From the NCBI GenBank assembly GCA_028293125.1, contig JAQGPJ010000025.1:36184-100183 (forward strand): a stretch of 64,000 nt of DNA. The letters are read 5' to 3'. The notes under the pieces were generated by a model. That model was not told the DNA's origin, ran no database searches, and saw only the letters and a program-made list of their open reading frames with translations. This document shows positions 1 through 9,199 of the stretch, in pieces. The translations under genes were made by a program, and so were the position numbers. The DNA comes from Verrucomicrobiales bacterium (GTDB taxonomy: Bacteria > Verrucomicrobiota > Verrucomicrobiia > Verrucomicrobiales > V1-33). Position 1 is the first letter of the stretch; each line of letters begins with the position of its first letter.

Positions 1-1
1 T

Positions 2-2077
2 TCCATCCCGGCGGATGTGCTGGCCGCAGCCCCGGCGGTGACGCCGGTTCCGGTCCCGCCGGGGAAACCTATCACGGATATCCATGCCTGGCGGCTGCCG
101 CCGCTGGCACCGGGACAGCTCCTCCTGAAAGTGCGCAAAGGGCTGCCGGGGCTGGGAGGATATGAACTGCAGGATGACTGGACCACCCTGATTGCCGTTC
201 CTGATTTTCCCCGCCAGCTGGAGTTCACCGCCCGGGGCGGCCTTTTGTCGCTGAACGGGGAGCGGAAACTCTCCGTCAAATCGCGCGGTGTTTCCCATAT
301 CCGTTACACCGTGGCGCGCATTCCCCTGGGGCAGATCAACCATCTGGCCAGCATGACGCGGGGGCGGTTCGAGTCCCCTGCCTGGCGCGTCTGGGCTTTC
401 GGCACGGAGAACATCGCCCATATCCGGCGCACCGTGGTGCCCACCGGCGAGCCCAACGACTGGCAGACGGTTTGGAGCACCTTCGATTTCCGGGAATGCA
501 TGGAGGTGCCCGATCCCGCTGACGCCGATCCCACCCGCGGCTTGTTCTTCATCAAGGCCGAGGCTGTCCGCCCCCGTCCCAAAAAGGTGGAGGCTGTGGC
601 AAATGCGGGCAGTGACGAAGAGAATAAAACAGAGGAGCAGAAGCAGCAGGATGAGAAAAACGGAGTGGACCGCTTTGATGAGGACCCAGGGTGGCAGCGG
701 ATCAGCGTCGTCCGCAATCCGCTTCCCGCCTTCAATCAGAATCTGGAGACTCAATTCGAAAGCATTGACGACAGCCAGTACGGGCCTTCACGCTTCGTGC
801 TGGTCACCGATCTTGGCCTGCTGGTGAAGGACAACACGGATGGTTCCCGCGATGTCTTTGTGCAGTCCCTTCTGAAGGGCGAGCCCGCCGGTGGCGTCAC
901 CCTCAGTCTGGTGGCGAAGAATGGCGAGTCCGTCATGAGCGCCGTCACCACGGAGGACGGCCATGCCCGGTTTGACGATGCCGGCGGCTTCGCCAACGAC
1001 CGGCGACCGGTGGTGATCGTGGCCCGGAACGACAGCGACGCCTCCTTCATGCCCCTGAACCGGGATGACCGGAAGCTGGACTTCTCGCGCTTTGACACCG
1101 GCGGACTGGAGGCCGGAGCTCCCGGCACCCTGGATGCCTTTGTCTTCACGGAGCGCGGGGTTTACCGCCCGGGCGATTCCGTGCATGCCGGTCTGATCGT
1201 CCGGCTGCGGTCCGGAGGTCTGCCGCCGGCGGGATTGCCGGTCACGGTGATGGTCAAAAACTCCGCCTCCCGTCCCGTGTTCCAGCAGACCCTGACCATG
1301 CCCGCCGACGGCGTGCTGGAATGCACGGGCAAGCTGAGGGAAACCGATCCTACCGGTGTTTTTTCACTGGAGGCGGTGCTCTTTCCCGACAAACCAGATC
1401 CCGTGCTCATCGGGCGCATGCTGTTCCGTGTGGAGGACTTCCAGCCGGACCGCATGAAGCTGAAAGCCACATTGCCGGGCATGCCGGAGCAGGGGTGGCG
1501 GACAGATCCGGAGCTGTCGGCCGTGCTGGACCTCCAGACGCTGTTCGGCTTCCCCGCCGCCGGACGCCGCATCACCGGCAAGCTGACCCTGGCCCCGGCG
1601 GACTTCAGTTTTCCCGAATGGCCGGGCTACACCTTCCATGACCGGGCTCCGGCGGACAAAGTGCTGCAGGCCGGTCACGAGAAAAACCTGGGGGAGATCC
1701 AGTCCGGCGCGGATGGCGGCGGGCGGTTTGATCTGGGGCTGAAATCCCTGGACGCCTCCGTGGCCTTCACCTTCGCCGCCGAAGCCTTCGAGCTGGACAG
1801 CGGGCGCAGTGTCGCGGTTTCGAAAAGAGGGGTGTTCTCACCCATGGCCAGCATCGTGGGCTGGAAAGCGGACGGGGAGCTGGGCTACATCGGCAAGGAC
1901 GCGCCGCGCCGCCTGCATTTGATCAGCCTCGGGCCGGACCTGAAGGCCGTGGCCTCCCCAGCGCTCCGGCTGGTGCTGATCGCCCGCCGGCAGCTGTCCA
2001 TCCTGACCAAACAGGCCAACGGCGGTTACGCCTATGTCTCCACCCGGACGAAAAGGAGATTGCCAATACGGAACTGA
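2..2077 (+). CDS. Alpha-2-macroglobulin family protein, 5' part (partial, frameshifted)
   Basis: This is the N-terminal half of a bacterial alpha-2-macroglobulin (YfhM/ECAM type), a periplasmic lipoprotein or secreted trap that covalently captures attacking proteases. The frame is open to the left edge, so the true start and signal peptide lie outside the window. Macroglobulin-type beta domains are recognisable: a segment with VTTEDGHARF, and the hallmark FTERGVYRPGDSV (family consensus F-TDRG-YRPGE). The reading frame runs to a stop at 2077, but the last residues after YVST do not fit the family. The family sequence continues in another frame from about 2041 (PDEKEIANTEL). One base appears to be missing in the ACCC run at 2043-2046. 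This may be a sequencing or assembly indel or a real inactivating mutation. The family identity is secure. Confidence 0.85.
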   Translation, partial: SIPADVLAAAPAVTPVPVPPGKPITDIHAWRLPPLAPGQLLLKVRKGLPGLGGYELQDDWTTLIAVPDFPRQLEFTARGGLLSLNGERKLSVKSRGVSHIRYTVARIPLGQINHLASMTRGRFESPAWRVWAFGTENIAHIRRTVVPTGEPNDWQTVWSTFDFRECMEVPDPADADPTRGLFFIKAEAVRPRPKKVEAVANAGSDEENKTEEQKQQDEKNGVDRFDEDPGWQRISVVRNPLPAFNQNLETQFESIDDSQYGPSRFVLVTDLGLLVKDNTDGSRDVFVQSLLKGEPAGGVTLSLVAKNGESVMSAVTTEDGHARFDDAGGFANDRRPVVIVARNDSDASFMPLNRDDRKLDFSRFDTGGLEAGAPGTLDAFVFTERGVYRPGDSVHAGLIVRLRSGGLPPAGLPVTVMVKNSASRPVFQQTLTMPADGVLECTGKLRETDPTGVFSLEAVLFPDKPDPVLIGRMLFRVEDFQPDRMKLKATLPGMPEQGWRTDPELSAVLDLQTLFGFPAAGRRITGKLTLAPADFSFPEWPGYTFHDRAPADKVLQAGHEKNLGEIQSGADGGGRFDLGLKSLDASVAFTFAAEAFELDSGRSVAVSKRGVFSPMASIVGWKADGELGYIGKDAPRRLHLISLGPDLKAVASPALRLVLIARRQLSILTKQANGGYAYVSTRTKRRLPIRN

Positions 2078-4860
2078 CCATTCCGGCGGCGGGACTGGAC
2101 CTGACGCTGCCGGCCGGAGAAACCGGGGACTTCCGCCTGGAGTTCCGCAACCCGGCGAGCCAGCTGATGGCCGCCTGCGGTTTCACCGTGACCGGCAAGG
2201 GTGACGGAGGCCGCAGTCTGCAGCAGAATGCGGAACTGACCCTGAAGACCGCGCGTCAGGACTGGCAGAGCGGTGAGAATCTGGAGGTCAGTCTGCGAGC
2301 TCCCTTCACCGGTGCCGGCCTTATAACCATCGAGCTGGAGAAGGTGCTGGGCTGGAAGTGGTTCAAAAGCGCGGACAAGGAATCCATCCAGACCATCCCC
2401 GTGCCGGAAGGGCTGGAGGGCACCGCCTATGTGCAGGCGGCCTTTGTCCGGGCCGTGGACTCGCCGGAGATCTTCATGAGTCCGCTGAGCTATGCCGTGC
2501 AGCCCTTCCGGGCCAACTACGCCCGCCGCCTGCTGCCACTCACCCTGGAGGTGCCGGAGCGCATCCGGCCCGGTGAAACCCTGCGCGCCATCCTGCGCAG
2601 CCCGGTGCCGGCCCGCGCGGTGGTGTACGCCGTGGACGAGGGCATTCACCAGATCACCAACTACACGCTGCCCAATCCCCGGGACTTCTTTCTGCGCCCG
2701 CGGGCGCTGGAGGTGGAGACCTCCCAGATTCTGGACCTGCTGATTCCGGAATACACCCTCCTGGGCCGGAGCCGGGCCTTTGGCGGCGACGGCGGTCCGG
2801 AGCTGAACATGAATCTGAATCCCTTCCAGCGGAAGCGCGAGGCTCCGGTCGTTTACTGGTCCGGCCTCGTGAGCACCAGCCCGGACGGGGTGGCGGTGGA
2901 GTATCCGGTGCCGGATTATTTCGCCGGTCAGCTGACCTTCATGGCCGTCGCCGCCGGCGGGGAGGGGTATGGGGCCGCGCAGGCCAAAACCATCGTGAGG
3001 GGGCCGTTCGTGCTGACCCCCAATGTTCCGGTTTTCGCCGCGCCCGGCGACACCTTCACGCTGTCTCTGACCGTGGCCAACAACGTGGAGAACGCCGGGG
3101 CGGAGGCCGCCCGCGTGTCCACCCGCCTGACCGGCACGCCGAACATCACCGTCACCCGCAGCCCCGATCCGGCGGACATCGCGCCGGGCCGCGAGGGCAC
3201 GGTGCGGTTTGAAATCACGGTGGGTGAGCCCTTGGGCAACGCCTCCCTCACCTTCCACGCCGACGCCGCCGGACAAAGCGCCGAACGCACCGTGACCCTG
3301 AGCATCCGCCCGGCCTCGCCGCGCATGACCACCGTGCAGAGCGGTTACTACCGCCAGCCGGATCACGTGGTGAAGCCCCAGCGGACGATGTATCCGGAAT
3401 TCGCGGCGCGGGAGGCCTCGGTCTCCGCGCTGCCGATGAATCTGGCGCGCGGGCTGGCCCAGTGGCTGGAGGAATTTCCCCACGACTGCACCGAGCAGAT
3501 CATCAGCCGCGCCATGCCGCGCCTGCTGCTGCATACGGACGCCTCCTTCGGCTTTGACCGCGCGGCCGCCACGGCGGACCTGGACCGGGTCTTCGCCCGG
3601 CTGCGGGGCCGGCAGGCGGCCAATGGCCGCTTCGGCCCGTGGTCCGATGCGGCGGAGGGCAGTCTCGACTTCCTGACGGTTTACGCCGCCGACTTCCTCC
3701 TCAGTGCCAAGGAGGCGGGATTCGCGGTGCCGGAGGACCTACTGCGTCCGACCGTGAAAAGCCTGAGGGAAATAGCGGCCATGAACCCGCAGGGCACCTT
3801 GGAGCAGACCACCCAGGCGCGGGCCATTTACCTGCTGACCCGCTCCGGCGAGGTCACCACCAACTACCTGCTGAACCTGCGCGACACGCTGGAGAAAGCC
3901 GATCCCGCCTGGCGCACCGGCCCATGCGCGCTGTGGATGGCCGGCACCCACGCCCTGCTGCGCCAGGACAAGGAGGCGGAGGCCATCGTCAAGGACTGGA
4001 GGGCCGCTAAAAAACCGGCGCTCCGCCTATGGAATTTCTGGCAGGAGCAGCCGCTGGCGCTGGACGCGCTGGATCTGGCGCTCCTGAGCCGGCACTTCCC
4101 GGCCATCGCGGGCAAACTGAATTACGATGACCTGCAGCCGGTGCTGACCGGTCTGGAGAAGGCGGAATTCAACACCTACTCCGCCGCCTGCTGCATCCAA
4201 GCCCTGAAAGCGTGGTCCGGTCTTCAGCAGAAGTCAGGCGTGCAGACCTCCCTGACGGAGCTGGGCGCCAACGCCGCGTCCCGGCTGCTCGCGCCGCCCG
4301 GAGCCGGCCTGCTCACCGGTGTCTTCACGGAGGGGGCGTCGGGCCTGCAGTTCGGTCTTCACCGCCCGGAGGGAGCGCCGGACCTGGGAGCCTATTATCA
4401 GGTGGTTGAAAGCGGCTTTGACCGTGGACTGCCGGCAGCCCCGGTGCGCAACGGACTGGAGATCGCCCGCCGCTGCACTGCGCTGGACAGCCAAGGGCCC
4501 AAGGACGGTCTGCCCGTCGGCACCAGCGTGAAAATGGAAATTCTGCTGCGGAACCTGACCGGGGCCGAATTGGAGAATCTGGCCATCGTGGACCTGCTGC
4601 CCGGCGGCTGGGAGGTGAAGTCGGGCAGTCTGCGCCCCGGTCCTGGCGGCGCGCCCGGCGCGGACTCCGTGGACATGCGGGAGGACCGGAACATCTTTTA
4701 CTGCGGTCTGGCGGGGCGGGGCACGAGGGTGTTCACCTATCAAATCCGTCCGGTCTGCGCGGGCGCGGTGACGGTGCCGCCGGTCTTCGCCAACTCCCTG
4801 TACCGGCCGGCGGTGCAGGCCCGGAGCATGGCCGATAAAATCAAATCCGTCCCGCAGTGA
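2041..4860 (+). CDS. Alpha-2-macroglobulin family protein, 3' part with thioester motif
   Basis: This is the C-terminal continuation of the gene entering at the left edge. The homologous frame is open from 2041, and the first ATG in it is at 2167. The thioester signature CTEQ (Cys codon at 3487) lies in HDCTEQIISR, matching the bacterial consensus GCTEQ-ISR, so the reactive Cys-Gln thioester that traps proteases is preserved. The following region is the alpha-helical complement-like (TED) domain, and the end is the receptor-binding-like beta domain (DLLPGGWEV). The stop overlaps the GTG start of pbpC by 4 bp, which implies translational coupling. The same macroglobulin-pbpC pairing is known in Escherichia coli (yfhM-pbpC), where it is read as a wall-repair plus protease-defence module. 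If the frameshift is real, only this fragment without export signal could be made, so function would be lost. Confidence 0.85.
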   Translation, partial: HPDEKEIANTELTIPAAGLDLTLPAGETGDFRLEFRNPASQLMAACGFTVTGKGDGGRSLQQNAELTLKTARQDWQSGENLEVSLRAPFTGAGLITIELEKVLGWKWFKSADKESIQTIPVPEGLEGTAYVQAAFVRAVDSPEIFMSPLSYAVQPFRANYARRLLPLTLEVPERIRPGETLRAILRSPVPARAVVYAVDEGIHQITNYTLPNPRDFFLRPRALEVETSQILDLLIPEYTLLGRSRAFGGDGGPELNMNLNPFQRKREAPVVYWSGLVSTSPDGVAVEYPVPDYFAGQLTFMAVAAGGEGYGAAQAKTIVRGPFVLTPNVPVFAAPGDTFTLSLTVANNVENAGAEAARVSTRLTGTPNITVTRSPDPADIAPGREGTVRFEITVGEPLGNASLTFHADAAGQSAERTVTLSIRPASPRMTTVQSGYYRQPDHVVKPQRTMYPEFAAREASVSALPMNLARGLAQWLEEFPHDCTEQIISRAMPRLLLHTDASFGFDRAAATADLDRVFARLRGRQAANGRFGPWSDAAEGSLDFLTVYAADFLLSAKEAGFAVPEDLLRPTVKSLREIAAMNPQGTLEQTTQARAIYLLTRSGEVTTNYLLNLRDTLEKADPAWRTGPCALWMAGTHALLRQDKEAEAIVKDWRAAKKPALRLWNFWQEQPLALDALDLALLSRHFPAIAGKLNYDDLQPVLTGLEKAEFNTYSAACCIQALKAWSGLQQKSGVQTSLTELGANAASRLLAPPGAGLLTGVFTEGASGLQFGLHRPEGAPDLGAYYQVVESGFDRGLPAAPVRNGLEIARRCTALDSQGPKDGLPVGTSVKMEILLRNLTGAELENLAIVDLLPGGWEVKSGSLRPGPGGAPGADSVDMREDRNIFYCGLAGRGTRVFTYQIRPVCAGAVTVPPVFANSLYRPAVQARSMADKIKSVPQ

Positions 4861-7217
4861 AACGGCTGCGGGCGGTTTGGCGGCGGTGCCGCTGGCTGGT
4901 GCCGGCGGCGCCGCTGCTGCTGTGGCTGGCCTGGTTGGCTCTGCCGGCGGTGCCATTGCTGCCCCCGGAGAAAACCTGGTCCCGCCGGGTCATGGACCGC
5001 GGCGGGAAACTGCTGCATGTCACTTTGGCCAATGACGGGCGTTACCGGCTGTGGACGCCGCTGGCGGACCTGCCGCCGGATCTGGCCGCCGCCACCCTGG
5101 CCCACGAGGACCAGCGCTTCCGGAGTCACCGGGGAGTGGACCCGCGCTCCATCGGCCGGGCGGTTTGGGGCGTGGTCAGCGGCCGGCGGCTGGGCGGCGG
5201 CTCCACCATCAGCATGCAGCTGGCGCGGCTGAGGTTCGGACTGGAGACCAGAACCTGGTCGGGCAAAGCCGTTCAGATGTTCCGCGCCCTGCAATTGGAG
5301 CGCCATTACTCCAAGGACCAGCTGTTGGAGGCCTATCTGAACCTCGTGCCCTGCGGCGGCAATGTCGAGGGCTCCGGCACCGCCAGCTGGGTTTGGCTGG
5401 GCAAGCCGCCGTCGGCCCTGACCTTCCGGGAGTGTGTGGCCCTGAGTCTGGTCCCCCAGCGGCCCGCCCGCCGAAGTCCGGCCCGCCCGGACGCCGATCC
5501 CACCGCCGGTCCGCTCCAAAGCGCGGTCATTCAGGCGCTCCGGGGCCGCAGTGAGCCGCAGGATGCCGGCTTCCATCTCACCGCCGTGTCCCGGCCACCC
5601 CGCACGGCTCCCCATTTCACACGGGAAGTCCTGCGCCGCGGCACCGGCCCCGTGGTTTCAACCTCCCTGGATGCGGCATGTCAGGAAACCGTGGAGCGGA
5701 CCCTGCGGGATTTTCTGCGCCACGCCGCCCAGGAGGGTGTGCGCAATGCCAGCGCGCTGCTGGTCCACGCGCCCACCCGTGAGGTCCGCGCGTGGGTGGG
5801 ATCGGCGGATTTTTTCGATGCCGACATTCAGGGGCAGGTGGACGGCGTGCGGGCCCGGCGGTCGCCGGGGTCGGTGCTGAAACCCTTCATCTACGGCCTG
5901 GCCATTCGTCAGGGGCTCATCCTGCCCCAGACTTTGGTCACCGACGCCCCGGCGGTCTTCAGGGACTACAATCCGGAGAACTATGACCGCGGTTTCGCCG
6001 GCCCCATCCCCGCCGCCGAAGCCCTGTACCGCAGCCGCAACCTGCCGGCCATCCAGTTGCTGAGCCAGCTGCGCAAACCCGATTTTTATTCCTTCCTCAA
6101 GCTCGGCGGCGTTTCCCTGCCGCACCCGGCAGGACACTACGGTCTGGCCCTTGCTCTGGGCGCGGAGGAGGTCAGCGTGAAGGAGGTGGCCACCCTCTAC
6201 GCCATGCTGGCCGATGACGGCCTGCCACGCCCCCTCCAATGGACCTTGGCCCAAAGTTCCACAGCCCCTGTCCATCCTGTCCATCCCGTCCACTCAGTCC
6301 ATCCACCCGCCCCGCCCGCGGAAACATCCCCCTTTTCCCCCGGTGTGCGCTTTCTCGTGCGATCCATGCTGCACCCCCGCCAGCCCGCTCCCACCGATGA
6401 GGCCTGGACCGCCGGCTTCCCCGGCGTGAGCTGGAAAACCGGCACCTCCCACGGCTGGCGGGATGCCTGGGCCGCGGCCATTCACGGCGAGTATGTGCTG
6501 GTGGTCTGGGCCGGGGACTTCAAAGGAAAACCCAATCCCGCCCTGACCGGACGCCGCACCGCCGCACCGCTGCTGTTCTCCATTCTCGGAGCGCTGCGGC
6601 TGCCCTGTCCGCCCGATGAATCCCCGCCGGATCTGCGGCGCGCGGAGTTCTGCGCCGCCTCCGGCGATCCGCCGGGGCCTCATTGCCTTCAACGGACCAG
6701 CGGATGGTGTCTGCCGGGGATTTCCCCAGTCCGCGCCTGCACCCTGCATCAGGAAATCCTGATCGACACCGCCACCGGCCTGCGGGTGCCCACCGACGAC
6801 GGACGACCCGGCCTGCGCCACGAAACCGCGGAAATCTGGCCGCCGCATCTGCTGGAGCTGTTCCGCCGGGCCGGTGTGCCCCGCGTCCAGCCGCCGCCTT
6901 TTGAGACAGCGGCTGCCACGGCCGCGGCCGGCGGGGGCCGGGGCGGCAACCGCTCGCCGCGCATCGTCTCGCCCGTGGCCGGGCGCACCTACACGCTGCG
7001 GTCCGGCGACGCCGGGCGGCGGACCATCCCGCTGCAGGCGGAGGCCGCGCCCGGCGTGACGAAACTGTTCTGGTTCTCGGCGCGGGAATTCCTGGGCTCC
7101 ACGGACCCGGCCACTCCCTGGCTGTGGCATGCGGTGCCCGGATCCCCGCAAATCCGCGTGATCGACGACCAGGGCCTAAGCGCCTCGTGCCCGGTCCGGG
7201 TGGAACTGGTGCCGTAG
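4857..7217 (+). CDS. pbpC: Penicillin-binding protein 1C (peptidoglycan glycosyltransferase/transpeptidase)
   Basis: This is a bifunctional class A penicillin-binding protein of the PbpC type (786 aa). A single N-terminal transmembrane helix (residues about 13-32, Leu/Ala rich) anchors it in the inner membrane. The GT51 transglycosylase domain shows HEDQRFRSHRG (catalytic Glu83) and GGGSTISMQLAR. The transpeptidase domain shows SVLK (active Ser339), SRN (393-395) and KTGT (527-530), so both activities look intact. The C-terminal about 80 residues form the PBP1C-specific beta domain (RIVSPVAGRTYTL onward). The GTG start overlaps the macroglobulin stop by 4 bp. A four-unit VHP repeat interrupts the segment between SxN and KTG. 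The macroglobulin-PbpC operon is known; the assignment is firm. Confidence 0.95.
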   Translation: MKRLRAVWRRCRWLVPAAPLLLWLAWLALPAVPLLPPEKTWSRRVMDRGGKLLHVTLANDGRYRLWTPLADLPPDLAAATLAHEDQRFRSHRGVDPRSIGRAVWGVVSGRRLGGGSTISMQLARLRFGLETRTWSGKAVQMFRALQLERHYSKDQLLEAYLNLVPCGGNVEGSGTASWVWLGKPPSALTFRECVALSLVPQRPARRSPARPDADPTAGPLQSAVIQALRGRSEPQDAGFHLTAVSRPPRTAPHFTREVLRRGTGPVVSTSLDAACQETVERTLRDFLRHAAQEGVRNASALLVHAPTREVRAWVGSADFFDADIQGQVDGVRARRSPGSVLKPFIYGLAIRQGLILPQTLVTDAPAVFRDYNPENYDRGFAGPIPAAEALYRSRNLPAIQLLSQLRKPDFYSFLKLGGVSLPHPAGHYGLALALGAEEVSVKEVATLYAMLADDGLPRPLQWTLAQSSTAPVHPVHPVHSVHPPAPPAETSPFSPGVRFLVRSMLHPRQPAPTDEAWTAGFPGVSWKTGTSHGWRDAWAAAIHGEYVLVVWAGDFKGKPNPALTGRRTAAPLLFSILGALRLPCPPDESPPDLRRAEFCAASGDPPGPHCLQRTSGWCLPGISPVRACTLHQEILIDTATGLRVPTDDGRPGLRHETAEIWPPHLLELFRRAGVPRVQPPPFETAAATAAAGGGRGGNRSPRIVSPVAGRTYTLRSGDAGRRTIPLQAEAAPGVTKLFWFSAREFLGSTDPATPWLWHAVPGSPQIRVIDDQGLSASCPVRVELVP
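6270..6305 (+). repeat. In-frame 9-bp tandem repeat inside pbpC (VHP units)
   Basis: Four consecutive 9-nt units of the form GTCCATCCY (GTCCATCCT, GTCCATCCC, GTCCACTCA, GTCCATCCA) encode VHP-VHP-VHS-VHP. They sit in a proline-rich stretch of the transpeptidase domain between the SRN and KTG motifs. The repeat keeps the frame and probably forms a surface loop. It looks like an intergenic-type short tandem repeat captured by a coding sequence. Confidence 0.8.
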
Positions 7218-7918
7218 CGGCGGGGAGCGGGCGGGTCATCGCGGCTCCTCCCAATTCTACCGTGTCACGAATTCAAAAAAACTCGGTGACAATCAAAGAG
7301 TCATGACTTTTTGGGGAATCGCTTGATTATATTTAACTCATTTATTATCTGCACCCTCACTCATTTTTGTCAATCACCCGGACCTCCATGGTGAATGGTA
7401 TTAATGATAACATTATTTTAAATTCAGAGTTTCCAACCTTCCGACGGTCTCCCGGAGGGGTCTTCCCACGGCGGGAAAAGGCTTCATTTCCCTTGAAATT
7501 CCTTGCCTTGAACGGGGTTCCGTGCTTTATTTGGAATCACTGAATCCAAGGTGTGCGGCATAACTGTTTTTATGTTATTATGACATTCTTTTTTCGTCCG
7601 CGGCGTCCCTCCTTTCCGTCCACCGCCGGAGAGCGGATCCGGAACGGCGCGCGGCGGCCTGACGCCGGGCGGCGCCACCGCGAAGGAGGCTCAAAACCGA
7701 TCGGACACCGGCTGAATGCGGATGCTCCCTCCCATGACGCCGGCGTCACCGGTGACACCCATGTCACCGGTGACATGCGAGCTTTTTTCCGGAATTCCGC
7801 CGGGGGGGTGACGCCCATGCCACCCCGGGGGTGGCGCGGATGTCACCGGGGGGGCACCGGGGTCTCCGGGGGAGAGGCGCCCATGCCACCTGAGCCCTCC
7901 ATCATGCGGCCACCCTCA
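7218..7918. other. Non-coding stretch between convergent pbpC and dehydrogenase genes
   Basis: About 700 bp without a recognisable gene. The left half (7230-7610) is clearly more AT-rich than its surroundings and shows no protein-like reading frame. The right half is very GC-rich and carries palindromes and imperfect copies of a motif like CCCATGYCACC (around 7759, 7812, 7838 and 7879). Both flanking genes end here, so it is not a promoter region for either of them. The compositional break may mark an old insertion or a decayed element, but no remnant could be identified. Confidence 0.6.
7735..7777. repeat. Cluster of perfect palindromes (GTCACCGGTGAC family)
   Basis: Three perfect inverted repeats stand side by side: TGACGCCGGCGTCA (7735-7748), GTCACCGGTGAC (7745-7756) and CATGTCACCGGTGACATG (7760-7777). 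The last two share the same 12-bp core, spaced 18 bp from start to start. Degenerate copies (CATGCCACC, ATGTCACCGGG) continue to about 7890. They could be binding sites for a dimeric protein or foldable RNA at the 3' end of the dehydrogenase transcript. The function is unknown. Confidence 0.75.
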
Positions 7919-8944
7919 TCAGACGGGCCGCAGCACGCTTTTGACCACCTCGCCCTTGTGCATTTTCTCAAAAGCCTCGTGCCACTCCGTCACCGGCCAG
8001 ACGCCGCCGATGATGGGCTTCACATCGAACTGGCCGCTGCTCAGCAGGGCGATGACGCGTTCCCAGATTGGCCAGTTGTGGCTGAAGCTGCCCTGAAGGG
8101 TGATGTTCTTCTGCACCAGGGGGTCGATATTGAACCCCAGCGGCTGCGGACCCCAGCCCACCTTGCTGATCCAGCCGGCGGGACGCACGAGGTCGAGCGC
8201 GATTTTAAGGGTCACGCTGGCCCCGGCGGCGTCAATCACGCCGTCGCAGCCCAGCCCGTCGCGCTCCTGCGCCCAGGGTTTGGCGTCGCCGATGATCACC
8301 TCACAGCCGTAGCCGCGGGCGATCTCCAGCCGGTGGGCGTCCTGCGCCAGGCCCACGATGGCCACCTCCGCCCCGCACAGGCGGGCCATGGCGGCGCACA
8401 GAATGCCGATGGTGCCGGGGCCGAGGACCACCACGCGGTCGCCGGGCTCGATGCGGGCGTTTTTCACCACCGCATTGTAGGCCACGCAGCAGGGCTCCGT
8501 CAGGCAGGCCTGCTCAAAGGGCAGCTGGTCCGGCACGTGGTGCAGGATGCGGGCCGGCACGCGCACGTATTTGGTCATGGCTCCATTGACCCCGTAGCCG
8601 AATCCCTTGCGGGTGGGGTCAAGGTTGTAAAGCCCCCGCCGGGTCATGGGGTTGTTCTGGCTGATGATGGCTGCGGTTTCAGACACCACGCGGTCGCCCT
8701 CTCTCCAATGCTCCACCTCTTTGCCGGTCTCCACGATGACACCGCCAAACTCATGGCCCAGCACCACCGGGTAGTTCACCGGCCAGGAGTGGTCGGCGGT
8801 CCACTGGTGCAGGTCGCTGCCGCACACCCCGACATTGGCCACCTCCAGCAGGACATCCTCCTGGCCAATCTCCGGTTTTTCGATTTCACGGACTTCGACG
8901 GAGCCTTTTTCAGGGGCAAAATTGACAACAGCAGCGGATTTCAT
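7919..8944 (-). CDS. Zinc-binding alcohol/sorbitol dehydrogenase-like protein
   Basis: This is a medium-chain dehydrogenase/reductase (341 aa), probably an NAD(P)-dependent cytosolic polyol or alcohol dehydrogenase. The start was placed at the ATG of MKSAAVV (8944), because the open frame upstream has no family-like sequence. Visible signatures are CGSDLHQW (first catalytic-zinc cysteine), LGHEFGGV (the GHE motif with zinc His/Glu), EPCCVAYNAV, and a Rossmann nucleotide-binding stretch VVLGPGTIGILCA. The usual four-cysteine structural-zinc loop after residue 85 is absent; that position reads ETAAIISQNNPMTRRG. This resembles sorbitol-dehydrogenase-type members that bind only the catalytic zinc. 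The exact substrate cannot be told from sequence. It stands alone, convergent with pbpC. Confidence 0.88.
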   Translation of the reverse strand: MKSAAVVNFAPEKGSVEVREIEKPEIGQEDVLLEVANVGVCGSDLHQWTADHSWPVNYPVVLGHEFGGVIVETGKEVEHWREGDRVVSETAAIISQNNPMTRRGLYNLDPTRKGFGYGVNGAMTKYVRVPARILHHVPDQLPFEQACLTEPCCVAYNAVVKNARIEPGDRVVVLGPGTIGILCAAMARLCGAEVAIVGLAQDAHRLEIARGYGCEVIIGDAKPWAQERDGLGCDGVIDAAGASVTLKIALDLVRPAGWISKVGWGPQPLGFNIDPLVQKNITLQGSFSHNWPIWERVIALLSSGQFDVKPIIGGVWPVTEWHEAFEKMHKGEVVKSVLRPV

Positions 8945-9199
8945 GGATGGGTGGTGGGCTGCGCACAGAAGGCGCCGCCATACAACGGTTGGACAACAGC
9001 GTTTTAATCCTGGAAAGCGCCGGATTCCATGAGTGATCAGCAGGAAAAAGCGGGCCGCCCGCCGCCATTGACGGAATAACAACCGGTGAAAGGGAGAAGA
9101 CGCTGATTGTTTGCGGAGGCCGGGTTTCTGAAACGCGGGCAACTTGGCCCTTTCCCCTCATGGGAAGGGATGGCTATGGTGGGGATCGTTATCGTTGTT

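Noticed and set aside
2032..3534. 500-codon minus-strand frame over the macroglobulin gene
   Set aside because: Antisense of a conserved region including the thioester domain; no recognisable protein features.
7553..9007. Long plus-strand open frame (484 codons) opposite the dehydrogenase
   Set aside because: It mirrors the antisense of a well-supported dehydrogenase, is rich in His/Gly/Ala as antisense frames of GC-rich genes are, and shows no family motif.
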